Positions 14,164 through 20,996 of a stretch of DNA of 21,745 nucleotides are shown here, in pieces. Origin of the DNA: a virus; the IMG/VR virus record IMGVR_UViG_3300042312_000452, positions 1 to 21,745 of that record; one strand, given 5' to 3'. Under the pieces are notes generated by a model. It was not told the DNA's origin and ran no database searches. It saw only the letters and a program-made list of their open reading frames with translations. The translations under genes were made by a program, and so were the position numbers. The first letter of the stretch is position 1; each line of letters opens with the position of its first letter.

Positions 14164-14785
14164 TTATAAAATGTATGACGATGGTAGAGTAAGACAAATT
14201 GAAACAAAACCTTTTGTTTACGATTATTCTTATTCTGATATTTACAATTCCGAACAATATAAATTAAATTCAAAATTAATTTCATATTTAAGATATGGTT
14301 ATATTGTTGGAAGTATTGGTAGAACTCCAACTTCAATTTTAGACGTTGGTTATGGTAATGGAGAATTTCTTTTAGCTGCATCAAATCAAGTTATAGATTG
14401 TTTTGGATATGACGTTTCTGATTATCCAATACCGGATGGAATTCAACGAAGTCCAAGTATGTTTGATAGAAAATATGATGTTATTACATTTTTCGATTCT
14501 TTAGAACATTTTCCTGATATTGATTTTGTTAAAGAATTAAAGTGTAATTTTGTTTGTATTTCTGTTCCTAATTGTTTTTATTTTAGTGATGAATGGTTTG
14601 ATAATTGGAAACATAGAAAACCAGATGAACATATTTGGCATTTTAATTATCAGGCATTAGTTGGTTTTATGGGTGCTAATGGTTATTGGTTAGTAAATTC
14701 AACTGATGTTGAAGATACTATAAGAAAAAATAACCAACCATATTCAAATATTTTAACTTGTGTATTTAAGAAAAATTATGATTGA
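14153..14785 (+). CDS. Class I SAM-dependent methyltransferase
   Basis: 210 residues, overlapping the previous gene by 11 bases; ATG 14153 has a modest GGTG site 8 bases away. Motif I 'SILDVGYGNGEFLLAA' (61-76) binds S-adenosylmethionine; D87 in 'FGYDVSDYP' would hold the ribose; 'YDVITFFDSLEHFPD' (108-122) is the post-motif region typical of methyltransferases of family 11/23; 'EHIWHFNYQALVGFMGANGY' matches the end of family 23-type enzymes. In sugar clusters such proteins methylate sugar hydroxyls or nucleotide sugars. Target unknown. Confidence in the methyltransferase fold is high. Confidence 0.87.
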   Translation: MLDNYKMYDDGRVRQIETKPFVYDYSYSDIYNSEQYKLNSKLISYLRYGYIVGSIGRTPTSILDVGYGNGEFLLAASNQVIDCFGYDVSDYPIPDGIQRSPSMFDRKYDVITFFDSLEHFPDIDFVKELKCNFVCISVPNCFYFSDEWFDNWKHRKPDEHIWHFNYQALVGFMGANGYWLVNSTDVEDTIRKNNQPYSNILTCVFKKNYD

Positions 14786-15443
14786 AAATATTGTTATCGT
14801 TCCATCTGCAATTGGAGCAAGAATTGGTGTTATTGATATTAAAGATAGATTTACTCAAACTCTTGAGGGGTTAAAATCTATTAGAGAACGAATACCAAAT
14901 TCTTATATAATTTTTTGTGATTGTTCATTGGAATCAACTGGTGGTGACGCTGGTGTAATCTTACCATTAGTTGATCAATATTTTGATTTTGCTCAACATG
15001 AACAAGTTCGTCAATTTAGTATGTATGGGATGAAATCTCATGGTGAATTGGTAATGTTTGTTTCTGCAATTCAATTTGCTTTAGCTAATATTGATATGTC
15101 ATCAGTTGATAGAATTTTCAAATTGGGTGGAAGAGGTATTTTAAACGATCAGTTTGATATTGAAAAATATAAGGAAGCTAAAGGTAAATATGTTTTCAAA
15201 ACTCCATCAGATTCATGGATGGGTAATGGTATGAAAATTTACGAAACCAGAATGTATTCTTTACATAAAGATAATATTGATGATTATTTCAAAAAATTTG
15301 ATAATATTATTGGTTCTTGTGAAGGTGGGTTTCAATCAGAACATTCTCATTACAAATGTTTAGATCCTGATATGGTTTATCCTTTTGAAACATTAGGGTT
15401 ACAGTACGTTGTATCATCAACAGGTCAAACTGCATACGATTAA
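14778..15443 (+). CDS. Putative glycosyltransferase-like protein
   Basis: 221 residues from ATG 14778; a reading from 14760 would add six residues within the methyltransferase gene. 'MIENIVIVPSAIGARIGVID' is followed by 'TLEGLKSIRERIPNSYIIFC' and 'DCSLES', a strand-helix-strand start like a GT-A nucleotide-binding half with an acidic DCS. 'DRIFKLGGRGILNDQFDIEK' resembles the 'K.SGRY.L...F' segment I have seen in capsule and virus glycosyltransferase-like proteins. 'GSCEGGFQSEHSHYKCL' may be an acceptor loop. No firm family. The gene overlaps the methyltransferase by 8 bases and lies 2 bases before the epimerase gene. Confidence 0.55.
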   Translation: MIENIVIVPSAIGARIGVIDIKDRFTQTLEGLKSIRERIPNSYIIFCDCSLESTGGDAGVILPLVDQYFDFAQHEQVRQFSMYGMKSHGELVMFVSAIQFALANIDMSSVDRIFKLGGRGILNDQFDIEKYKEAKGKYVFKTPSDSWMGNGMKIYETRMYSLHKDNIDDYFKKFDNIIGSCEGGFQSEHSHYKCLDPDMVYPFETLGLQYVVSSTGQTAYD

Positions 15444-15445
15444 TT

Positions 15446-16249
15446 ATGAAAAATATTTTAATAGTTGGTGGAAGTTTTGTTGGAAGTCATCTATTCAATC
15501 CTGATATTAATTTTAACTATGAATTAGTTTCTCATAGAAATGTTAATAGTGTTGATTTCAATAAATTTGATATTGTTATCAATACAGCATTATCTCCTTC
15601 CTACCGAGATAGTAAATATCATCGGTCTTTTGATATTGATGTACAACTTGCTGAGCGAGCAAATTTAGCTGGTTGTTATTATGTTATGTTATCATCAAGA
15701 AAGGTTTATGGTAATTCAAAAGAATTAAAAACTTTTGTTGAAACTGATCCATATAATCCATTTGATTTTTATAGTGAAAATAAAGCAATAACAGAACAAC
15801 ATCTATTACAAAATTTTGAAAATGTTTGTATTATAAGGGGTTCTAATTTTTTTGGTTTTGAGCCCTATAGAACTTCATTTTTTGGTTTTTGTTTAACAAA
15901 TTTATTAGAACAAAATAAAATTGAATTCAATTTGAATAAAAATATTGTTAGAGATTTCATTTATATTGATGATGTTGTATATCTTTTAAATGCAATTTTT
16001 AAAATTGAACCAAAGGGTATTTTTAATCTTGGTTTAAATAAAGGTTTTACTGTAAAAGATATTGCGGATAATTTGATAATGGGATATGGTTCTGGTATTT
16101 TTATCGGAAGTGATAATCTTCCATTTGATCAACAATTTATTTTAAACACAAATAAGTTATATAAAACTATTGATTTTACTCCAAACTATATAGATTATGA
16201 GAATACTATAAAAAGTGTTGGTTGGAAATTGAAGAATTTAAAAGGATAG
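15446..16249 (+). CDS. NAD(P)-dependent sugar epimerase/dehydratase (extended SDR)
   Basis: 267 residues. Rossmann loop 'ILIVGGSFVGSHLF' (GGSFVGS, residues 8-14), 'DIVINTALSPSYR', catalytic serine region 'YYVMLSSRKVYGN' (S83/S84), active-site Y109 and K113 in 'FYSENKAITEQ', then 'VCIIRGSNFFGFEPYRTSFF' and 'VRDFIYIDDVVYLLNAIF', as in GDP-fucose synthase, RmlD and GalE-type enzymes. The enzyme would change a nucleotide sugar by epimerisation, reduction or dehydration; the exact reaction cannot be read. It is shorter than typical members (about 310) by small deletions, but all catalytic residues remain. Confidence 0.9.
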   Translation: MKNILIVGGSFVGSHLFNPDINFNYELVSHRNVNSVDFNKFDIVINTALSPSYRDSKYHRSFDIDVQLAERANLAGCYYVMLSSRKVYGNSKELKTFVETDPYNPFDFYSENKAITEQHLLQNFENVCIIRGSNFFGFEPYRTSFFGFCLTNLLEQNKIEFNLNKNIVRDFIYIDDVVYLLNAIFKIEPKGIFNLGLNKGFTVKDIADNLIMGYGSGIFIGSDNLPFDQQFILNTNKLYKTIDFTPNYIDYENTIKSVGWKLKNLKG

Positions 16250-16251
16250 TT

Positions 16252-17067
16252 ATGTTAACAATTGTAACAGAATGGTTTGATTTAGAAAGAAGTAAATGGG
16301 AAGGTGTTAGAAATAATCGTATGATCCCTCCATTTATTAAAAGAAGTAGAGATGATTATTTCAAGTATTTTAATAATTTATGTGAAATTAGAAACCCTAT
16401 CATAATTTATACGGAACCTCATTTAGTTGAAGAATTTACAGAAATCGGTAAAGTGCATAATGCTGATTTAACTGTTATTCCTTATGATTTTTTTGGAAGT
16501 TTTACTGATATCAGGGATAAAATTATTAATATAATGAATTCTGAACAATTCATTAATTTTGTTCAAGACCCTTCATTACCTGAATATTGGAATGAAAATT
16601 ATGTTTTGGTAAATTTCTTAAAAACTATTCTAGTAAAGAAAAGTTATGATGATGGTTTAATTCCTGATGATGTAGCTGCAGCTTGGATTGATTTTGGTTA
16701 TGTTAGAGATAAAGATAGATTTCCTGTGACAGAAAATTTTAGCTGGAAATATGATGCATTTAATGATGATAAAATTCATCTATTCCAAATTAAAGATATT
16801 GATCAAACAACAAATATTATGGATACATTAAAATATAATATTGTGTATTTTCAAGGTTGCCATGCTGTATCAAACAAATATGGTTGGGACAAATATCAAA
16901 AAATTATGGAATTAAGTTTACATGAATTATTAATTAATAATTTGGTGGATGATGATCAAACATTAATGTTAATGTCATATTTAAAATTTCCAAGTTTCTT
17001 TACACCACATAAACTTGATCCAAATAAAGATGGTTGGTTTGTTATCTTTAAGGAATTTTACGAATGA
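16252..17067 (+). CDS. WlaTC/HtrL-family glycosyltransferase-like protein
   Basis: 271 residues from ATG 16252 with AAAGGA (16241-16246) ending at the epimerase stop; a reading from 16222 begins inside the epimerase gene. The opening 'MLTIVTEWFDLERSKWEGVR' followed by 'NNR', then 'DDYFKYFNNLCEIRNPIIIY', is typical of the WlaTC/HtrL (YibB) family found in bacterial LPS and capsule loci. 'AAAWIDFGYVRD' has the conserved WIDFG element and 'IVYFQGCHAVSNKYGWDKY' the later histidine region. Members are thought to be glycosyltransferases, but direct biochemical proof is limited as far as I know. The stop overlaps the next start (ATGA). Confidence 0.8.
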   Translation: MLTIVTEWFDLERSKWEGVRNNRMIPPFIKRSRDDYFKYFNNLCEIRNPIIIYTEPHLVEEFTEIGKVHNADLTVIPYDFFGSFTDIRDKIINIMNSEQFINFVQDPSLPEYWNENYVLVNFLKTILVKKSYDDGLIPDDVAAAWIDFGYVRDKDRFPVTENFSWKYDAFNDDKIHLFQIKDIDQTTNIMDTLKYNIVYFQGCHAVSNKYGWDKYQKIMELSLHELLINNLVDDDQTLMLMSYLKFPSFFTPHKLDPNKDGWFVIFKEFYE

Positions 17068-17771
17068 TTTTATATGCAGATGTCGGGACAGCAAACCTAG
17101 GAGATTTTACAAATTCATTACCTGTGCTATCTGGGTTGTATAAAAACTATGGAAAGATATCTTTAATTATTCAAGATGAAATGTTGAAATTTAATGGTAT
17201 CAAAGAATTTCTTTTAGCGCAAGAAATGTTTGATGTTGTTGCTTTTAAATCAGAAGTTCAATCTGTTACTGGTAATGTATTTGCTTTTAATTCTTGGGTC
17301 CAAGAAAAGAAATTAAATGACATTAGACCTATAGAAACTTGTAGGTATGAAATATTATTTAAAGAACGATATGGATTCGATTTTGAAACTGATGATAATT
17401 TTGTATTAACTGTTCCTGACCAAACAGTTGAACAAATTTCCAATCAACTTGTTGGTGATAGATGCGTTTCTACTACATCCGATAAACGCAGAAAATGTGG
17501 TTTATTAGAAGAATCAAATAAATTTAATGATCATTTATTTTTAGATTACACTAAACCAATTTTATATAATCTAAATTTAATAAAGAACTCTAAATACACA
17601 TTTATTACTACTGTAACTGGAATATCGGTTTTAGTAGATTTGATGAACCTAGAACAAAATATATATTATGAGGATGAGATGATTAATTGGGATAATAGAT
17701 CTAGTATTCAAGATACATTTGATCGTCATTATTATAAAAATAGACATTCTACCTTGGTACATTTAACATGA
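17064..17771 (+). CDS. Unknown protein, possibly GT-B-like
   Basis: 235 residues, ATGA overlaps on both sides. 'MILYADVGTANLGDFTNSLP' followed by 'VLSGLYKNYGKISLIIQ' looks like the N-terminal nucleotide-fold of a heptosyltransferase-type protein (G.A.LGD....P.L..L), with 'GDF' where 'GD' normally stands. 'NSKYTFITTVTGISVLVDLM' near the C-terminus takes the place of the donor loop seen as 'GGDTGTSHLAGSL' in the 13453 gene. The middle is too divergent to judge. A degenerate or shortened GT-B enzyme is the best guess; no firm family. Confidence 0.5.
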   Translation: MILYADVGTANLGDFTNSLPVLSGLYKNYGKISLIIQDEMLKFNGIKEFLLAQEMFDVVAFKSEVQSVTGNVFAFNSWVQEKKLNDIRPIETCRYEILFKERYGFDFETDDNFVLTVPDQTVEQISNQLVGDRCVSTTSDKRRKCGLLEESNKFNDHLFLDYTKPILYNLNLIKNSKYTFITTVTGISVLVDLMNLEQNIYYEDEMINWDNRSSIQDTFDRHYYKNRHSTLVHLT

Positions 17772-19141
17772 TAAAATTAATTATATTTGATTTAGATGGA
17801 GTTTTACTTGAATCTAAAGATTGGCATTATGATGCGTTAAATTCTGCTCTAGAAAAAATTGATCCAATGTATCGTATTTCATACGATGAACATCTAACGA
17901 AATATGACGGTCTTAATACAACAAAAAAATTAGACTTACTTGCTGTTGAAAAGGGGTTAAATAAAAAATATTTTAATCAAGTTTGGCAAGACAAACAGAA
18001 TGCTACGTTAGATATCATCAAAAAATTGGATGATGATTTAAAATTGATTGACATATTTTCCAAATTAAAACATCAAGGATATAAAATTGCTGTTGCTTCT
18101 AATTCAATTAGAGAAACTGTAAAATTATCTTTGTTGATGATTGGTGTATTGGAATTTGTTGATTATTTTGTTAGTAATGAAGATGTAAAACGAGCAAAAC
18201 CATTTCCGGAAATGTATTGGAAATGTATGACTGAACTTAATTGTATTCCGTTACAAACGCTTATTATTGAAGATAGTCATATAGGTCGTAAAGGTGCATT
18301 AGATTCTGGTGCATATCTATTGCCAGTTGAAAATCCACAAAATTTAACATTAAGTAAAATTGAATTAAAGTTAAAGGAACTTAATAATATGACTACTGAA
18401 AATACTATTCCATGGATTGATAAAAAGTTAAATGTTCTTATTCCTATGGCTGGATTGGGTTCCCGATTTGCACAACAAGGTTATACTTTCCCTAAACCAT
18501 TAATTGACGTTAATGGTAAACCTATGATTCAGGTTGTGGTAGAAAATCTTAACATCGATGCTAATTATATTTTTCTTGTTCAACAAGAACATTATGAGAA
18601 ATATAATTTAAGGCATCTATTAAATTTAATTTCCCCTAACTGTACTATTATTCAAGTTGATGGTTTAACAGAGGGTGCTGCTTGTACAGCTTTATTGGCT
18701 AAAGAATTTATTAATAATGATAATCCTTTATTAATTGCTAATAGTGATCAATATATTGAGTGGAATTCTAATGAAACTATGTATTCGTTTAGTAACGCGA
18801 AAATTGATGGTGGTATGTTAGTTTTTGAATCAACTCACCCAAAATGGAGTTTTGCTAAGTTAGATTCTAGTGGCTATATAGAAAGGGTTGCAGAAAAAGA
18901 TCCTATCTCAAATATTGCTTCAACAGGAATCTATTATTACACAAAAGGTTCTGATTTTGTTAAATATGCGGAACAAATGATTGAAAAAAATATTAGGGTT
19001 AATAATGAATTTTATATCTGCCCTGTATTTAATGAATTTGTAGAAAATAATAAATTGTTAACTGTAAAATATGTTAATAAGATGTATGGCATAGGGACTC
19101 CTGAAGATTTAACTAATTTTTTAACTAAAAATATTTTATGA
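17768..19141 (+). CDS. HAD phosphatase - sugar nucleotidyltransferase fusion
   Basis: 457 residues with two complete domains. Residues 1-205 are a HAD hydrolase of the beta-phosphoglucomutase-like group: motif I DLDGVLLES (D8, D10), motif II S111 in 'VASNSIRE', K144 in 'KRAKPFPEMY', motif IV 'IIEDSHIGRKGA' (E168, D169). From residue 220 a nucleotidyltransferase begins: 'LIPMAGLGSRFAQQGYTFPK' then 'PLIDVNGKPM' with the G-x-G-x-R and PKP motifs, 'LTEGAACTALLA', metal D327 in 'ANSDQYI', and 'STGIYYYTKGSDF'. It could dephosphorylate a sugar phosphate and then activate the sugar-1-phosphate. A possible second start lies at 18389. The stop overlaps the next start (ATGA). Confidence 0.9.
   Translation: MIKLIIFDLDGVLLESKDWHYDALNSALEKIDPMYRISYDEHLTKYDGLNTTKKLDLLAVEKGLNKKYFNQVWQDKQNATLDIIKKLDDDLKLIDIFSKLKHQGYKIAVASNSIRETVKLSLLMIGVLEFVDYFVSNEDVKRAKPFPEMYWKCMTELNCIPLQTLIIEDSHIGRKGALDSGAYLLPVENPQNLTLSKIELKLKELNNMTTENTIPWIDKKLNVLIPMAGLGSRFAQQGYTFPKPLIDVNGKPMIQVVVENLNIDANYIFLVQQEHYEKYNLRHLLNLISPNCTIIQVDGLTEGAACTALLAKEFINNDNPLLIANSDQYIEWNSNETMYSFSNAKIDGGMLVFESTHPKWSFAKLDSSGYIERVAEKDPISNIASTGIYYYTKGSDFVKYAEQMIEKNIRVNNEFYICPVFNEFVENNKLLTVKYVNKMYGIGTPEDLTNFLTKNIL
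18373..18391 (+). promoter_or_regulatory. Possible internal ribosome site and start for the nucleotidyltransferase domain
   Basis: AAAGGA (18373-18378) lies 10 bases before an in-frame ATG (18389-18391, residue 208), exactly at the linker between the HAD and nucleotidyltransferase domains. It may be a relic of two fused genes, or may produce a separate roughly 250-residue nucleotidyltransferase. Confidence 0.4.
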
Positions 19142-19851
19142 AAACAGCAGTATTATTAAATGGTAATTATAGAACTTTTGATAGATGTTCACCAGTATTT
19201 TTAGATAAATTTAATCCTCTTTCCCCTGATTATTTTATTAACACCTATGATGTTCGTTATATGTATCATGGTTGTATTAAAAATGCTTTAAATTTTTATG
19301 ACGAACAATCAATTGATATAAATTCATTTTCTGAGTTTGAATATAAAGATATTTTAATTGATTCTTATTCTGATATGGTACAATATTTTGATACAGAAAT
19401 ACTACCAACAATTCATCCAGCAATGATTCTTGAAAATGGTTCTTCTTATTTACAATTAGTAAAATGGAAGAAAGGTCTTGATATGATAACTAAATACGAG
19501 ATTGCAAATAAAATTAAATATGATCTTATCATTTTAACAAGATTTGATGTTATCCCCAATTCAATTGACCATCTAAATTATTTTGATATTATTAATAAAG
19601 TTATAATGAATAAATGTTCCATGGGTTTTGCTAATGATCAAATTTTAATTTCTACTAAAGGAAATCTACTTCAGATTATTGATTTTATGCTTTCGGAATT
19701 TCATAATTTTACAATTGAATCAAGTAGAAATACAATTCCACATAATTTAATGAAAAATGCCATTGATAGAATTGGTATTGTTCATGAAGAACATTCTCAA
19801 TTATTGCATTGTATTTTAAGAGAAAATAATGTAAAAGCATTGGTGGCTTAA
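19138..19851 (+). CDS. Putative polysaccharide-type glycosyltransferase, copy A
   Basis: 237 residues. It opens 'MKTAVLLNGNYRTFDRC' and has 'YDLIILTRFDVIPNS' in the middle. The same two signatures appear in the gene at 20298 ('MKIAILLPGHLRTWEYC' and 'YDLVIKSRFDILVED'), so the two are paralogues. The LL.G..RT opening plus the R-F-D element (possible metal site) is a pattern I have met in capsule and LPS loci and in giant-virus and phage sugar genes, where the proteins are taken to be glycosyltransferases. Function not proven. The stop codon TAA directly abuts the ATG of the next gene. Confidence 0.6.
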   Translation: MKTAVLLNGNYRTFDRCSPVFLDKFNPLSPDYFINTYDVRYMYHGCIKNALNFYDEQSIDINSFSEFEYKDILIDSYSDMVQYFDTEILPTIHPAMILENGSSYLQLVKWKKGLDMITKYEIANKIKYDLIILTRFDVIPNSIDHLNYFDIINKVIMNKCSMGFANDQILISTKGNLLQIIDFMLSEFHNFTIESSRNTIPHNLMKNAIDRIGIVHEEHSQLLHCILRENNVKALVA

Positions 19852-20301
19852 ATGAAAATTATTTGTCATAGAGGTAATCTAAACGGTCCAAATATTTTTA
19901 CTGAGAATCACCCTGATCAAATTGATTTATGTATATCAAAAGGGTATGATGTTGAAGTAGATCTTTGGTGTCATTATGGTGAATTTTATCTTGGTCACAA
20001 TAAAGGAATGGATAGAATTTCATTATCTTATTTGGTAGAACGGAAAGATAAATTGTGGATTCATTGTAAAAATCAAGATGCATTATTCGCTTTAAATAAT
20101 CTTGGATTTAATTATTTTTGGCATCAAGAAGATGATGTTACAATAACATCGCACGAATTTATTTGGGCATATCCTGGTAAACAAAAAAAACCATATAGAA
20201 ACATTGTTATACTTGATTTTTCTGAAAAAGTTAATTTTGACTATTATAGAAATCTTGGTGTTTATGCCATTTGTGTTGATTATGTTGAGGAACGAGAATG
20301 A
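19852..20301 (+). CDS. Miniature glycerophosphodiester phosphodiesterase-like protein
   Basis: 149 residues. The opening 'MKIICHRGNLNGPNIFTENH' has the HRG motif (H6, R7) and 'N..TEN.P'; 'GYDVEVDLWCHYGEFYLGHN' supplies E35, D37 and H49. All metal and catalytic positions of the GDPD/PI-PLC-like TIM barrel are thus in place. Usual GDPD domains have 220-250 residues, so the second half of the barrel is missing or very reduced, ending 'RNLGVYAICVDYVEERE'. Short GDPD-like proteins occur in capsule loci; they may cleave glycerol-phosphate or another phosphodiester, or merely bind a sugar phosphate. The stop overlaps the next start as ATGA. Confidence 0.75.
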   Translation: MKIICHRGNLNGPNIFTENHPDQIDLCISKGYDVEVDLWCHYGEFYLGHNKGMDRISLSYLVERKDKLWIHCKNQDALFALNNLGFNYFWHQEDDVTITSHEFIWAYPGKQKKPYRNIVILDFSEKVNFDYYRNLGVYAICVDYVEERE

Positions 20302-20990
20302 AAATTGCTATCCTTCTTCCAGGTCATTTAAGAACTTGGGAATATTGTAAACAAAATTTTATTGATAAATTTATTGATGAGCGCCATCAAATAGATATTT
20401 TTGTTGACACTTATAATGAAGTTGAGTCTGCTTATCCAACTGATAGATTAGATCTATATCCTAAAAATAAAAAACTCGTTCTGAGCAATCATGAAGTATT
20501 TGATTTATTTTCTGATTTAAATGTTGTGATGTTTAATGTTGAATCTGAAGAAATTAATAGGGGATTTGAGCAAGGACCACAAGCAGTAAAAATTGAAAAA
20601 TGCTATAAATTATTTCAAGATTACGTTTCCGTTCATGGTGAATATGATTTAGTTATTAAAAGCAGATTCGATATTCTTGTTGAAGATAAAATTGATTATA
20701 ACTTTTTCTGTGAGAATACTTTAAATAATAATTTTTTATTTACAAGTCATATAGATATTAATAGTCAAAAATTTGGTTTTGGTAGAAATTATTGCGATCA
20801 TTTAGGGATTGGTAATTCTGATGTAATGGATAAGTATCTTACAAGATATTCTAAATTTTTAAGGAAATATGAAGTTTATCATGGATCATTAGATGGGTTA
20901 ATCAATGAATATAATCTCCATAGATCTTCTGACTATATACATAGTGGGTTGGTTAGATTTAATGGTGATAATTATGAAATTATTTGGTAG
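20298..20990 (+). CDS. Putative polysaccharide-type glycosyltransferase, copy B
   Basis: 230 residues, paralogue of the gene at 19138, sharing the 'LL.G..RT' opening, 'F.DKF' and a 'YDL.I..RFD' element at nearly the same distance. The rest has diverged strongly, with many short insertions or deletions, so the duplication is old or both were acquired separately. 'FGFGRNYCDHLGIGNSDVMD' followed by 'KY' later in the chain suggests the 'fGf.d....g....m..y' stretch common in this group. Assigned as glycosyltransferase by motif and context only. The TAG stop contributes to the AGGA site of the following gene. Confidence 0.62.
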   Translation: MKIAILLPGHLRTWEYCKQNFIDKFIDERHQIDIFVDTYNEVESAYPTDRLDLYPKNKKLVLSNHEVFDLFSDLNVVMFNVESEEINRGFEQGPQAVKIEKCYKLFQDYVSVHGEYDLVIKSRFDILVEDKIDYNFFCENTLNNNFLFTSHIDINSQKFGFGRNYCDHLGIGNSDVMDKYLTRYSKFLRKYEVYHGSLDGLINEYNLHRSSDYIHSGLVRFNGDNYEIIW

Positions 20991-20996
20991 GAAATT

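Noticed and set aside
14085-14384. Minus-strand reading frame of 99 codons
   Set aside because: It lies opposite the end of the GT-B-like gene and the methyltransferase gene. It has low complexity rich in Leu, Ile, Tyr and His, and no support from context.
17258-17443. Minus-strand reading frame of 61 codons
   Set aside because: It lies within the gene at 17064, is short, and has no signal or motif.
19898-20083. Minus-strand reading frame of 61 codons
   Set aside because: It is antisense to the GDPD-like gene, whose catalytic motifs are clear.
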